NCBI RefSeq assembly: GCF_000242895.2
Contig: NC_021171.1
Location: forward strand, 902,001 to 966,000
DNA from: Bacillus sp. 1NLA3E
Lineage (GTDB): Bacteria > Bacillota > Bacilli > Bacillales > Cytobacillaceae
Length of the DNA: 64,000 bases
Direction of reading: 5' to 3'
A model generated the notes under the pieces. That model made no database searches and was not told where the DNA came from. It was given only the letters and a program-made list of their open reading frames with translations. The translations under genes and the position numbers were made by a program. Shown piece after piece: positions 16,365 through 25,621 of this stretch (the stretch's first letter is position 1; the number at the start of each line of letters is the position of its first letter).

Positions 16365-17264
16365 TTAAGACACTCTTTTTACCGAATTTTGCTTCGATCC
16401 GAACGATACATCTGAAATCAATAGAACACTGCTCAATATGACAAGTAGCCCAATCATCATTCCAAATGTTATTTTTTCATGTAAAAAAACGAAACCCCAC
16501 AGCATTCCGAACAACGGAACAAGGAAGGTTACACTAAGTGTTTTTGTTGGTCCAACACTTTCAATTAGGTAAAAATAAAAAAGGTAAGCAATCGATGTAC
16601 AGAACAGTGCTAACCCAACTACCGATAAAATGACGACTATAGAAAATGTTTCCGTTGAGGTTGGTAAATAAAATAGCGTAAACGGCAACAACACAATGGC
16701 TGCACCGATTTGTTGACCGGTCGCAAGTGATAATGGTGAAACCGTGGTAAAAGTCTTTTTAATATAGACTCCAGCGAAGCCATAAGAGATGGTTGATAAA
16801 ATACTACAACCAATCGCAAGAAACACTTCTTTTGTTGAAGGAATTGGGCTCCAGCCAACTAATATGGCAACTCCTATCACGCCTATTAACATTCCAATGC
16901 TTTTTTTAAAGGTAAGTTTTTCTCCCAGCCAAATCCAAACGGCCAATGCTGTACATAATGGAGTCAACGCGTTAACAATAGCCATGATCGATGCGTTTAA
17001 ATGGATCGCTGCAATGGCAATGAGAGTAAACGGTATTCCTGCATTTAATGCCCCAATAATAAGATATTGCCTCCACCATTGTTTAAAATTAGCGGAACGT
17101 TTGGTTAGTAAAACAAAGAGAAATAATGCTAACCCAGCGATGGTTACTCGTGCCTCAATTGTAAAGAGTGGACCAATTTCAGGAGACGCAATCCTGATAA
17201 AAAGAAACGAAGCTCCCCAAAGCGCGGCAAGAGCAAACAATGCGCCAATTTCTTTTAATCTCAT
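16365..17264 (-). CDS. EamA family (DMT superfamily) transporter
   Basis: 299 residues with ten hydrophobic segments forming two EamA repeats (about residues 5-135 and 150-280). The N-terminal ALAALWGASFLFIRIA and the second-repeat LLESVGPTKTLSVTFLVPLFGMLWG-like stretch (written here in part) are typical. Such proteins usually export metabolites or amino acids. GAAAGAGGTCAG precedes the ATG. A MITE lies immediately upstream (17291-17478), so the natural promoter may be in or beyond it. Substrate unknown. Confidence 0.85.
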   Translation of the reverse strand: MRLKEIGALFALAALWGASFLFIRIASPEIGPLFTIEARVTIAGLALFLFVLLTKRSANFKQWWRQYLIIGALNAGIPFTLIAIAAIHLNASIMAIVNALTPLCTALAVWIWLGEKLTFKKSIGMLIGVIGVAILVGWSPIPSTKEVFLAIGCSILSTISYGFAGVYIKKTFTTVSPLSLATGQQIGAAIVLLPFTLFYLPTSTETFSIVVILSVVGLALFCTSIAYLFYFYLIESVGPTKTLSVTFLVPLFGMLWGFVFLHEKITFGMMIGLLVILSSVLLISDVSFGSKQNSVKRVS

Positions 17265-17290
17265 TTTTCTGACCTCTTTCTAAAAATAAA

Positions 17291-17478
17291 GGCTGTGTTA
17301 AAGCTCAATGTTGATTTTTTGCACAAAGTTGATTGGAGTGGAAGGCGCGAAGACTCCTACGGGAGCAGCGGGACAGGTGAGACCCCGCAGGCGCTTAAGC
17401 GCCGAGGAGGCTCACCGCCCGCCCCTAAGGTGCGCGAAGCGCCTGGAACGGAAATCAACATTCTAGTATAACAGAGCC
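17291..17478 (+). mobile_element. MITE copy 2 (subtype A), 8-bp exact target duplication
   Basis: Starts GGCTGTGTTAAAGCTC and ends TATAACAGAGCC, giving imperfect terminal inverted repeats. AAAATAAA flanks both ends (17283-17290 and 17479-17486). The rest of the gap up to azlC is A/T-rich with no evident gene. Confidence 0.85.
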
Positions 17479-17674
17479 AAAATAAAAATAATAATCACCC
17501 TGCAGGAATTATATAAGTAAAATATTTAATAATTTATTAGTTTGAATTTTTTGTAGACATAGACGTATTTCTTAGATGTATAATAAGTAAAAAAACTTTC
17601 GAACAACTAATATCTCTATTTCAACATGAAGTATAAGTATAAAGCAATAATTTTTCAGGCGGTGAATAAATAAA

Positions 17675-18403
17675 ATGTCAGAAATGGTGATGAATAAACA
17701 ATCATCCCAGTTTAAACAGGGATTACAATCAGGGTTTAGTATTGCGATTGGCTATTTTCCAATCGCACTTACTTTTGGGTTGCTCGCTAAAACAACTGGG
17801 TTAACATTGATTGAAACGGTTTTAATGAGTTTAATCGTTTACGCAGGAGCATCGCAATACATAGCATTAAGTCTAATCTCACTTGGTACAGGAGTATTTG
17901 AAATCATTTTAACGACGCTTATTGTAAATATCAGGCATTTCCTCATGTCCGCTTCTTTAAATGAAATGGCAGAGGATGACCAAATGGGGAAGAGAATGGT
18001 CTATTCCTTTGGGATCACCGATGAAACCTTCTCTGTGGCTGCGACCAATCGGGACACTGTGACAACTGGGTATATGTTTGGACTAACATCCATTGCCTAC
18101 CTTAGTTGGGTTATAAATTCAGGGATTGGATATGCAATTGGAGCTAATCTACCGAAAACGTTGCAAGAAAGTATGTCAGTTGCCCTTTATGCAATGTTCA
18201 TCGGATTATTAGTTCCTTCATTAAAGAAAAGTGTGAAAGTGGTCTATTTAGCTGTGCTGGCGGCTTCCTTTAATACTATTTTCACTCTAGGTGATTGGCT
18301 GTCAACGGGGTGGTCAATTGTGGTGGCAACTCTTCTTTCAGCCATCATCATTGAAGTTGTCAATTCTATAAAATTAGGCCAGGGGGGACGGGGACTTGAA
18401 TAA
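17675..18403 (+). CDS. azlC: Branched-chain amino acid exporter large subunit AzlC
   Basis: 242 residues with about five hydrophobic helices. The AzlC family is recognised from GFSIAIGYFPIALTFGLLAKTTGLT, the LIVYAGASQYIALSLIS stretch and LIVNIRHFLMSASL. With AzlD it exports branched-chain amino acids and analogues such as 4-azaleucine in B. subtilis. Its stop overlaps the azlD start by 8 nt, so the two are translationally coupled. Confidence 0.9.
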   Translation: MSEMVMNKQSSQFKQGLQSGFSIAIGYFPIALTFGLLAKTTGLTLIETVLMSLIVYAGASQYIALSLISLGTGVFEIILTTLIVNIRHFLMSASLNEMAEDDQMGKRMVYSFGITDETFSVAATNRDTVTTGYMFGLTSIAYLSWVINSGIGYAIGANLPKTLQESMSVALYAMFIGLLVPSLKKSVKVVYLAVLAASFNTIFTLGDWLSTGWSIVVATLLSAIIIEVVNSIKLGQGGRGLE

Positions 18404-18701
18404 TGGAGTTATCTGGATGATTGTGGGGATGGGGGTCGTGACGTACATCCCGAGAATGCTTCCATTTGTTTTATTCAAAGGAAGGGTATTGCCACCTTTT
18501 ATTCAAGGTGTTTTACGAAATGTACCCTATGCCACTTTGGGGGCGCTAATTTTTCCTGGGATTTTATTTATTCAAAAAGATTTATGGTATGGATTGATCG
18601 GAGCCACGGCTGCTTTTTTGGTCGCTTTTCTAGGAGCGAATGTTATTATAGTTGTCTTAGGCTCAATTGCTATACTATCCGTTTATTCTTTATTCTTTTG
18701 A
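18396..18701 (+). CDS. azlD: Branched-chain amino acid exporter small subunit AzlD
   Basis: 101 residues with four hydrophobic segments. The family motif VTYIPRMLPFVLF (residues 14-26) and NVPYATLGALIFPGI are present. The TTG start at 18396 lies after GGGGGGACGGGG within the end of azlC. It completes the AzlCD pair. Confidence 0.9.
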   Translation: MNNGVIWMIVGMGVVTYIPRMLPFVLFKGRVLPPFIQGVLRNVPYATLGALIFPGILFIQKDLWYGLIGATAAFLVAFLGANVIIVVLGSIAILSVYSLFF

Positions 18702-18789
18702 TATAACGGCTGTCGGAATCTGAAACTCCGGCAGTTTTTTTTCATATGTTCTACCCAGTTGGTTCAAGCTATAATTGTCTTTCCTTTTT

Positions 18790-18975
18790 GGCTGTGTTAA
18801 AGCTCGATGTTGATTTTTTGCACAATGTTGATTGGAGCGGATACACGAAGACTCCTGCGGGAGCAGCGGGACAGGTGAGACCCCGCATGCGCTTAAGCGC
18901 CGAGGAGGCTCACCGCCCGCCCCTAAGGTGCGCGAGTGCCTGGAACGGAAATCAACATTCTAGTTTAACAGAGCC
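18790..18975 (+). mobile_element. MITE copy 3 (subtype A), near-exact 8-bp target duplication
   Basis: Starts GGCTGTGTTAAAGCTC and ends GTTTAACAGAGCC. Flanks are TCCTTTTT (18782-18789) and TACTTTTT (18976-18983), 7 of 8 identical. Confidence 0.82.
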
Positions 18976-19069
18976 TACTTTTTTGTAATACAAGATGTTG
19001 TTCTATTTGTATTTTTTCATACTAAACATAGTAATGAAAGGGTTGTACTTCAGGAGGGGATTGCGATTG

Positions 19070-20347
19070 GTGCGTAAAATGGGCGTTTTTTCCGTATTAC
19101 TATATGTTGTATATGGATTATTGGCTTATTTGTATTTGTTTCATTTTGCGGATACAAGCTTGCCGTTTGAATACCAGGGAACAAAGGCAGATCCAGCTAC
19201 ATTCCTAAATGGAAGAGAGTTAATGCTTACTGAGGAGTATTCAAAAACAAGGAATTTGCTATTTTTTTTATCAACACCGCTTGAATGGCTTATCTATTTT
19301 TTGATTTTGTTATTTGGTTTATCAAAGGCATTTAAACGGTGGGCAGAGCAATCATCACAATATAAAATAGCCCAAACAGCCATTTATGTAATTTGGCTGT
19401 CCTTCTTTTCATATATCGCAACATTTCCATTAAGTTATATCAGCTATTCTCTTTCCAAAACATACAATATTTCAACCCAATCCTTTGCATCATGGATGAA
19501 GGACGAACTCATTGATTTCTGGATTAATTACTTAACAATGTTCATCATTGTTACTGTTTTGTATTGGCTTATGAAGAAAAGTACGAAACGATGGTGGTTT
19601 TATGGCTGGCTTTTATCGGTTCCTTTTACACTGTTTATGATGTTTCTGCAGCCTGTGGTGATTGATCCACTGTACAACGATTTTTACCCATTAAAAGATA
19701 AACAACTTGAGGCAAAAATATTAGATCTCGCCAGTAAAGCCAAGATTCCCGCAGAGCATGTTTTTGAGGTCAATATGTCTAAAAAAACGAATTCGCTCAA
19801 TGCTTATGTAACAGGAATCGGATCAAATTCACGGATTGTCCTCTGGGATACAACCTTAGAGCGTTTGAATGATGATCAAATTTTATTCATTATGGCTCAT
19901 GAGATGGCCCATTATGTCGAAAAACATGTTTATTTCGGAATTGCTGGGTACCTGTTAATGTCTCTTTTAGGACTGTATTTAATTTACCGAATGATGAACT
20001 GGGGAGTATCAAAATGGGGGAAAGAATTAAAGATTGCTGCGGTAAATGACATTCGTTCTTTTCCACTTTTTCTGATGATTTTATCGATGCTGATGTTTGC
20101 TTCAAGCCCGCTTAGTAATTTGGTCTCTCGCTACCAAGAAACTCGCGCAGATCGATATGCGATTCATATGACTAAAAATAGTGAAGCGGCAATTGATTCG
20201 TTTCAGAAACTTACAAAGTCCGGTTTGAGTCAGGTGAATCCACCCCTACTGGTGAAAATTTTCCGCTATGGCCACCCAACGATGTTAGAACGAATTTCAA
20301 GGCTTGAGGAATATGAAATCCAACATCAAAAGACTTCCAATAAGTAA
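19070..20347 (+). CDS. M48 family metallopeptidase, Ste24/CAAX protease-like
   Basis: About 425 residues. Several N-terminal hydrophobic helices precede the zinc motif HEMAH at about residues 277-281, and the third ligand Glu lies in QETRADRYA at about residue 357. This arrangement matches the M48A Ste24-type membrane proteases. AGGAGGGG at 19052-19059 supports a TTG at 19067 or GTG at 19070; the longer frame starting at 18995 has no ribosome binding site. The natural substrate in bacteria is not established; membrane protein quality control is plausible. Confidence 0.85.
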   Translation: MRKMGVFSVLLYVVYGLLAYLYLFHFADTSLPFEYQGTKADPATFLNGRELMLTEEYSKTRNLLFFLSTPLEWLIYFLILLFGLSKAFKRWAEQSSQYKIAQTAIYVIWLSFFSYIATFPLSYISYSLSKTYNISTQSFASWMKDELIDFWINYLTMFIIVTVLYWLMKKSTKRWWFYGWLLSVPFTLFMMFLQPVVIDPLYNDFYPLKDKQLEAKILDLASKAKIPAEHVFEVNMSKKTNSLNAYVTGIGSNSRIVLWDTTLERLNDDQILFIMAHEMAHYVEKHVYFGIAGYLLMSLLGLYLIYRMMNWGVSKWGKELKIAAVNDIRSFPLFLMILSMLMFASSPLSNLVSRYQETRADRYAIHMTKNSEAAIDSFQKLTKSGLSQVNPPLLVKIFRYGHPTMLERISRLEEYEIQHQKTSNK

Positions 20348-20356
20348 CAAAAAAAA

Positions 20357-20379
20357 GCCCCTGTCGAATCGACAGGGGC
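20357..20379 (-). terminator. Terminator for the IDEAL-domain gene
   Basis: A perfect 10-bp stem GCCCCTGTCG/CGACAGGGGC with a 3-nt loop. On the minus strand it is followed by eight T residues; it also lies just after the M48 gene and may serve both. Confidence 0.88.
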
Positions 20380-20386
20380 CTAGCTA

Positions 20387-20623
20387 TTAAGTCCCAAACT
20401 GTTTTGTTAGTTCGCGATATTGTGTTGATAAATTAAAAAACTCTTCTTGGTTGCGGTCATCAATGGCCTGATCGATAAGGGTCAGCAATTTTTCCTTTTG
20501 AGTAGTTAAAAGCACCTCGGACAGTAGCATTTCAACGTACAATTCCAAAACAAAAGACTCACTAGACTTTTTCTTATTCATGGCACCAGACTTCATTAAC
20601 TCTGAATAGGATCTCTCTTTCAT
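20387..20623 (-). CDS. IDEAL domain protein
   Basis: 78 residues. The C-terminal 40 residues match the IDEAL domain: an acidic LYVEMLLSEVLL helix, EKLLTLIDQAIDDRNQEEF, then LSTQYREL. In Bacillaceae this domain is found in small regulatory proteins (for example attached to YpiB-like proteins) and is thought to mediate protein contacts. The ATG at 20623 follows AGGGGTGA at good spacing; a GTG at 20632 overlaps the site. It is divergent from comK. Specific role unknown. Confidence 0.8.
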   Translation of the reverse strand: MKERSYSELMKSGAMNKKKSSESFVLELYVEMLLSEVLLTTQKEKLLTLIDQAIDDRNQEEFFNLSTQYRELTKQFGT

Positions 20624-20809
20624 CGAAATCACCCCTGCAACCTTTTTTCTATTATATGGAGTTTTAACAAAAGAATCAATGAAAAGTTTTGAAAATTTAA
20701 AAAATATTTAGCTCGAATTATGAATAAATTAAGAATTTTGTTAAAATACAACGGAAAAATAGAAATGAAATGATAAGATGAAGTATAACTGTAAAAAGGA
20801 GATGAAAAA

Positions 20810-21373
20810 ATGAATAAACAAATGACGGGGATTATCGAAGAATATGAAATTAATCCATGTACAATGATGATAACGCCTACTTCTTATGGCAGTAAAACAT
20901 ATTCTCAAATAATTGAACTCAAGGATGAATTTCTTTACCCCTTTCGACCAATCGATATCATTAAAAAAAGCTGTCAATATTTTGGTTCTAGTTATGAAGG
21001 AAGAATTTCTGGAACAAAGCAGTTAATTGGAGTTACCCACAAAGTTCCAATCACCATTGACCCCACAAACTTCATTTATTTTTTTCCAACAACTTCACCA
21101 CAAAATTCTCAATGTATTTGGATTTCCCATGAACACGTAGTATCTCATAAACGGTTAGAGCCGAATACCACCCTTGTTACCTTCCGAAATAAAGAATCCT
21201 ACGTCCTTCCTATTTCCTATGCCTCATTTGAAAACCAACTTTTGCGAACTGCTTTGTTACGGACAAAATTAATGCAAAGAATCGAAGATATTGATCGAAA
21301 ATCATTTTATTTACCCCGTAACCATCGGCATTTTGAAGCGTCTGAAGGGTACGAGGATTACGATAATCATTAA
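20810..21373 (+). CDS. comK: Competence transcription factor ComK
   Basis: 187 residues, close to the 192 of B. subtilis ComK and colinear with it. Recognisable stretches include EYEINPCTMMITPTSYGSK, IIKKSCQYFGSSYEGR and FPTTSPQNSQCIWISHEHV. ComK is the master activator of DNA-uptake genes and binds paired A/T boxes. The 150 bp upstream are very A/T-rich, which suits autoregulation, although I could not mark an exact AAAAN5TTTT pair. AAAAGGAGATG precedes the ATG. Genes downstream match the comK neighbourhood in B. subtilis. Confidence 0.93.
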   Translation: MNKQMTGIIEEYEINPCTMMITPTSYGSKTYSQIIELKDEFLYPFRPIDIIKKSCQYFGSSYEGRISGTKQLIGVTHKVPITIDPTNFIYFFPTTSPQNSQCIWISHEHVVSHKRLEPNTTLVTFRNKESYVLPISYASFENQLLRTALLRTKLMQRIEDIDRKSFYLPRNHRHFEASEGYEDYDNH

Positions 21374-21449
21374 GCCTTTTACATAAAACATTATGGAAGC
21401 ATGGACCGCCAATGGATCATGCTTCTATTTTATTTGCTGAACATGCCAT

Positions 21450-21824
21450 TTAGCTAGATGGTTGCGGAAGATGTCGGCGATATAAGTAAAATTCTAATAA
21501 CTCCTGGACCTTATTGCGGATTCTTGGATTAAAATAGTTATGGTGTTCCTCAAAGCCCTTGTAGAGAAACATGAACATGGTAAAGGCATCATCACGGTGA
21601 ATTTCCTCCACCTTCAATTGCTTTTGCTTCATCAAACGCTTCACATCAGCCATCTCCCTTTGAATCACCTTAAGTGTTTCCTCTACTAATATTAAGTAGG
21701 GTTTTTTTAGCTTAAAAGGGCTCTTGTCAATGATCGTAAGGTCCCGGTTCAAAATGGTAATCACCATAGGCAAATAAATCGCTTTTTCCAGTAAGTCTCT
21801 TTCTTCCTCAGGTATTCTGGTCAT
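21450..21824 (-). CDS. YhjD-like conserved protein
   Basis: 124 residues, charged, without membrane segments or a signal peptide. Composition (EEERDLLEKAIYLPMVITIL at the start, then EEHHNYFNPRIRNKVQELL near the end) and position between comK and yhjE point to the YhjD group of Bacillus, whose role is not known. An AGGAG site precedes the ATG. Confidence 0.65.
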   Translation of the reverse strand: MTRIPEEERDLLEKAIYLPMVITILNRDLTIIDKSPFKLKKPYLILVEETLKVIQREMADVKRLMKQKQLKVEEIHRDDAFTMFMFLYKGFEEHHNYFNPRIRNKVQELLEFYLYRRHLPQPSS

Positions 21825-22043
21825 TTTAAATTCTCCTTAGGAAAAATAGAACGTTTGTTCGTTATTATCATACAAAAAATACAAAATAAATTCAAGCCCT
21901 TTTTAGTTTTTCCTATAAATCAAACTGCTAGCTATATAAATATTGTTTTTGCATCAAAAATTAAAAATTAGACAGGAAAATTTTTGATGGAACAAGAAGT
22001 CATACTATAATGAAAGAAAAAGTAAAATGAGAGGGCTAAAATC

Positions 22044-22979
22044 ATGAGATATGAGAGAAACCAATCGATAAAGCGAAAAAAGAAGAAAGGGTGGAGAGCA
22101 GTCCTTGCTTTTTTCCTAGTATTATTACTTGGATTAGCAGTCTATTTCTATTTTCAATTCCGGCAAGGGGTATTGGAATCTCAGAAAAAGTCCCAAGTCG
22201 AAAAAGCAGAATACCAATTTAACGGAAAACGGGATCAATTTGGCGAAACCAATATTCTGTTGATTGGAAGTGATGCCCGTGGAAAAGAACCATCACGTGC
22301 GGATACAATCATGATTGCCCATTATCATCCAGATAAAAAAACCTTTAAATTAACATCAATCATGCGAGATTGCTATGTAGATATACCCGGGCATGGAAAA
22401 AATAAAATTAACTCTGCATTTGCATTTGGTGGACCGGAATTGCTACGCCAAACGATTAAGGAAAATTTTGACCTAGATTTACAATATTATTCGATTGTTG
22501 ACTTCCAGGGCTTTGTTCAATTAGTGGATGAAGCTTTCCCTGAAGGAGTAGAGATTGATGTGGAAAAAAAGATGTCAGAATACATTGATGTAACACTTGA
22601 GCCGGGTGTGCAAAAGCTTGATGGAGAACATTTGCTTGCTTATGTCCGTTTTCGTCATGATGCAATTGGAGATTTTGGTAGAGTGGAACGTCAACAGAAA
22701 GTAGTAAAAGTACTTGCTGACCAGTTCACAAGCCTCGGCACAATACCGAAGCTTCCAAAATTAATTGGAGTGGTTACACCGTTTGTCAATACCAACTTAG
22801 CTACGACGGATATGTTTGGAATTGGGAAAGGTTTCTTAACCAAAAAAGGGACGATTGAAACACTTCGGATTCCGGTTGATGGCTCCTATGTGGATAAACG
22901 CATTTCAGGGATCGGGTTGGTATTAAGTTTAGATTTCGAAAAAAATAAGCAAGCCATTAACGAGTTTATTCAGAAATAA
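22044..22979 (+). CDS. LytR-CpsA-Psr (LCP) family cell wall ligase
   Basis: 311 residues. A basic cytoplasmic tail and one membrane helix (about residues 17-37) precede an extracellular LCP domain. Its core is NILLIGSDARGKEPSRADTI, SIMRDCYVDIPGHGKNKINSAF and LAYVRFRHDAIGDFGRVERQQ, which hold the conserved Asp and Arg residues that bind the lipid pyrophosphate. LCP enzymes transfer teichoic acids or other glycopolymers from lipid carriers to peptidoglycan (TagT, TagU, TagV in B. subtilis). Which polymer this one handles is not clear. Confidence 0.9.
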   Translation: MRYERNQSIKRKKKKGWRAVLAFFLVLLLGLAVYFYFQFRQGVLESQKKSQVEKAEYQFNGKRDQFGETNILLIGSDARGKEPSRADTIMIAHYHPDKKTFKLTSIMRDCYVDIPGHGKNKINSAFAFGGPELLRQTIKENFDLDLQYYSIVDFQGFVQLVDEAFPEGVEIDVEKKMSEYIDVTLEPGVQKLDGEHLLAYVRFRHDAIGDFGRVERQQKVVKVLADQFTSLGTIPKLPKLIGVVTPFVNTNLATTDMFGIGKGFLTKKGTIETLRIPVDGSYVDKRISGIGLVLSLDFEKNKQAINEFIQK

Positions 22980-23101
22980 GCAAGTGTACGGACAAATTTT
23001 CATCTAAAAGAAATAAGTGTAGAATAAAGATAAAGTAAAAGGACTTGCTGAAAAAAATTTTTTGTTTTATTTTTGCAGTGGTTTACAAGGAGACGTAGTC
23101 T

Positions 23102-23719
23102 ATGAACTTTGAGGCGTTTAAAGAATGGTTTACGATGGAAAATATCATGACTTTAATTCAAGAATATCGATCTTTTGGACCACTTCCAGGGATTTTATTG
23201 CCGATGCTTGAGGCATTCTTTCCGTTTTTGCCATTAGTAATATTGGTTATGGCGAACGCAAATGCTTTTGGTCTATGGATTGGTTTTTTATTGTCATGGT
23301 CTGGAGCAAGTGTCGGTGCCATCTTTGTCTTTTTGTTCTTTAGAAAATTTGGGCAACAGAGATTCTTGCATTTTTTGCATAAACACCCTAAGGTTCAGAA
23401 ATTAATGAACTGGGTAGAACAACATGGTTTTGGACCCATATTTCTTCTTTTGTGTTTTCCGTTTACGCCCTCGGCGCTTGTCAATATTGTTGCCGGCTTA
23501 TCAAAAGTTAGTATTGCTCAATATATGTTGGCGGTCATCACTGGAAAAATGGTGATGATATTTACGATTAGCTTTGTGGGGTATGATCTTCGCGCATTGA
23601 TTACCCAACCGATTCGTACGATCCTTGTCAGCGTTGTTATCTTTATTCTTTGGTATGTAGGGAAGAGAATAGAAGTAAGATTAAATAAAAGTGTAAAAAG
23701 AGAGCATAGTCGAGGATAG
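23102..23719 (+). CDS. yhjE: TVP38/DedA-type (SNARE-associated) membrane protein YhjE
   Basis: 205 residues with about five hydrophobic segments. The VTT/DedA domain is recognised from FLLSWSGASVGAIFVFLFFRKFG and LCFPFTPSALVNIVAGLSKVS. The gene directly precedes a type I signal peptidase, as yhjE precedes sipV in B. subtilis. Family members are scramblase-like or lipid-handling; function here is unknown. AAGGAGACG precedes the ATG. Confidence 0.82.
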   Translation: MNFEAFKEWFTMENIMTLIQEYRSFGPLPGILLPMLEAFFPFLPLVILVMANANAFGLWIGFLLSWSGASVGAIFVFLFFRKFGQQRFLHFLHKHPKVQKLMNWVEQHGFGPIFLLLCFPFTPSALVNIVAGLSKVSIAQYMLAVITGKMVMIFTISFVGYDLRALITQPIRTILVSVVIFILWYVGKRIEVRLNKSVKREHSRG

Positions 23720-23759
23720 AGAAAATGGGTAAATTCTAAAAGTGGATGGAGGAGATTTC

Positions 23760-24314
23760 GTGAAAGAAGAAATAAAAAATGAGAGTTTGGAATGGATCAA
23801 GGCATTAGCGATTGGAATTATTATTTTTGCATTCATTCGGACTTTTTTCTTCTCCAATTACGTGGTTGAGGGTGAATCGATGATGCCTACATTAGAAGAT
23901 GGCAATAAGCTTGTCGTCAATAAAATTGGTTACCAAATAAGTGATTTGGATCGATTTGATGTTATTGTGTTTCACGCCAATGAAAAAGAGGACTACGTAA
24001 AGCGAATTATCGGACTTCCTGGGGATAAAATCGAATACAAAGATGATCATCTATACATTAATAGTCGAAAAATAGCAGAACCATTTTTAAATATATATAG
24101 GCATCAAACGCTCGGAAGTCGTCTTACAGGTGATTTTACTCTAAAAGAGATCACCGGTGAAAAAACCGTACCAAAGGGAAAATTGTTTGTGTTGGGAGAT
24201 AACCGCCTTGGTAGTTGGGATAGTCGACACTTTGGATTTATCAAGGTCGAACAAGTAGTAGGCAAGGTTGATCTTCGCTACTGGCCACTGAAGGAAGTGG
24301 CTGTGTCGTTTTAA
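23760..24314 (+). CDS. Type I signal peptidase (SipV-like)
   Basis: 184 residues with one N-terminal membrane helix (about 12-30). The catalytic Ser lies in VEGESMMPTL and the Lys in DYVKRIIGLPGDKI, followed by GDNRLGSWDSRHFG. It cleaves signal peptides of exported proteins on the outer face of the membrane. The GTG at 23760 follows GGAGGAG with a normal spacer, so an upstream in-frame ATG at 23742, which precedes that site, is rejected. Context (YhjE next to it) favours a SipV-type identity. Confidence 0.9.
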   Translation: MKEEIKNESLEWIKALAIGIIIFAFIRTFFFSNYVVEGESMMPTLEDGNKLVVNKIGYQISDLDRFDVIVFHANEKEDYVKRIIGLPGDKIEYKDDHLYINSRKIAEPFLNIYRHQTLGSRLTGDFTLKEITGEKTVPKGKLFVLGDNRLGSWDSRHFGFIKVEQVVGKVDLRYWPLKEVAVSF

Positions 24315-24338
24315 CATAAATTATTGGATTATTTAATA

Positions 24339-24522
24339 GGCTGTGTTAAAGCTCAATTGATTTTTTGCACAATGTTGATTGGAGTGGAGGGCGCGAAGAC
24401 TCCTGCGGGAGCAGCGGGACAGGTGAGACCCCGCAGGCACTTTAGCGCCGAGGAGGCTCACCGCCCGCCCCGCGGAAAGCGAGCGCCCGGAGCGGAAATC
24501 AACACCCAAGTTTGACAGCGCC
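24339..24522 (+). mobile_element. MITE copy 4 (subtype A), near-exact 8-bp target duplication
   Basis: Starts GGCTGTGTTAAAGCTC and ends GTTTGACAGCGCC. Flanks ATTTAATA (24331-24338) and ATTTTATA (24523-24530) agree at 7 of 8 positions. It lies 24 bp after the signal peptidase stop. Confidence 0.82.
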
Positions 24523-24540
24523 ATTTTATAAAGAAAAGTG

Positions 24541-24573
24541 GAACAGTGTTGGAGCGAATCTGACGCTGTTTTT
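24541..24573 (+). terminator. Probable terminator downstream of the signal peptidase gene
   Basis: AACAGTG pairs with CGCTGTT (one G-U pair) and the right arm runs into a T7 stretch. It is displaced from the gene by the MITE. Confidence 0.55.
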
Positions 24574-24656
24574 TTCTTGGAAAAGCTATTCGGGTCGCTA
24601 ATGATAATAAATTAATTTAGAGAGACAATATCCATGTACTATTTAAAATATGGCTA

Positions 24657-24698
24657 TGTGCCTGGAGCGGAAATCAACAGGCTGGTTAACAAAACCTA
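24657..24698 (+). repeat. Truncated relic of the MITE right end
   Basis: GTGCCTGGAGCGGAAATCAAC followed by a degenerate GGTTAACAAAACC matches the terminal 40 bp of the subtype A element, without a left part. The remainder of this 400-bp gap shows no gene. Confidence 0.7.
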
Positions 24699-24721
24699 AA
24701 ATATTATAAGGTGGAGTATAT

Positions 24722-25588
24722 ATGGATATGGATATGGATATGCATTATGGTAGTGATTATAAGTATATTCCTGCCACTTCCGTCGCAAGTGGGGTTGGAA
24801 TCCAAGTATTACCAGATTTATTTTGCTACACGATCCAAATTGTTAACATTGTCTTAGTTGGAAGTCCAGAAACAAAGGATTTTGTATTGGTTGACGCAGG
24901 AATGCCCCACTCAGCAAATGAAATAATATCAGTTACAGAGGAACGTTTCGGTACCAACAATCGTCCCAAAGCGATTATTTTAACACACGGGCATTTTGAC
25001 CATGTTGGAGCTATCCTAGAGCTAATAGACCATTGGAAAGTTCCTGTTTATGCACATGAATTAGAATTACCATTCCTAACAGGCAAAATGAGTTATCCAG
25101 AACCAGACCCAACTGTTGAAGGGGGAATGGTAGCGAAAATGTCTTCGATGTTCCCCAATGAACCGATTAACTTAGCTAAACACGTAGAAAAACTCCCGCT
25201 TGATGGGAGTGTACCTAAAATGCCAGGATTTCGCTGGGTTCACACTCCAGGTCACACCCCTGGGCATGTATCTTTATATAGAGAAGCAGATCAAACATTG
25301 ATCGCTGGTGATGCCTTTGTAACGGTCAAACAAGAGTATCTATATAAAGTTTTAACACAGGAACAAGAAATCAGCGGACCACCTAGATACTTTACTACAG
25401 ACTGGAAAGCCTCATGGGAATCGGTTAAAAAATTAGCAGCATTGAACCCTTTTGTTGCTGTGACTGGTCATGGTTTACCGATGACTGGTGAATTATTGTC
25501 AAACAGTTTAACAATGCTGGCGAATGAATTTGATCGAATGGCGATTCCTGATTATGGAAAGTTTATTGAAGGGAAGATTATCCATTAA
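24722..25588 (+). CDS. MBL-fold metallo-hydrolase
   Basis: 288 residues. The metallo-beta-lactamase dinuclear metal motif LTHGHFDHVGA lies near residue 84, with further ligands in HTPGHTPGHVSLY, AGDAFV and TGHGLP. The N-terminus reads MDMDMDM because of a sixfold-base repeat containing four in-frame ATG codons; the first follows AAGGTGGAG. Substrate cannot be inferred. It has its own T-rich end after the stop codon (AGGACCTGTTTGGGGTCCTTTTT hairpin around 25594-25621). Confidence 0.85.
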   Translation: MDMDMDMHYGSDYKYIPATSVASGVGIQVLPDLFCYTIQIVNIVLVGSPETKDFVLVDAGMPHSANEIISVTEERFGTNNRPKAIILTHGHFDHVGAILELIDHWKVPVYAHELELPFLTGKMSYPEPDPTVEGGMVAKMSSMFPNEPINLAKHVEKLPLDGSVPKMPGFRWVHTPGHTPGHVSLYREADQTLIAGDAFVTVKQEYLYKVLTQEQEISGPPRYFTTDWKASWESVKKLAALNPFVAVTGHGLPMTGELLSNSLTMLANEFDRMAIPDYGKFIEGKIIH

Positions 25589-25594
25589 GGAGTA

Positions 25595-25621
25595 CCAGGA
25601 CCTGTTTGGGGTCCTTTTTTT
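25595..25621 (+). terminator. Terminator of the MBL hydrolase gene
   Basis: AGGACC and GGTCCT-type arms around the CTGTTTGG loop are followed by TTTTTTT. Confidence 0.7.

Noticed and set aside
17285-18990. CRISPR array suspected from repeated GC-rich blocks around 17.3, 18.8, 24.4 and 31.1 kb
   Set aside because: Copies are about 185 bp and kilobases apart, with inverted-repeat ends and target duplications; no spacers or cas genes.
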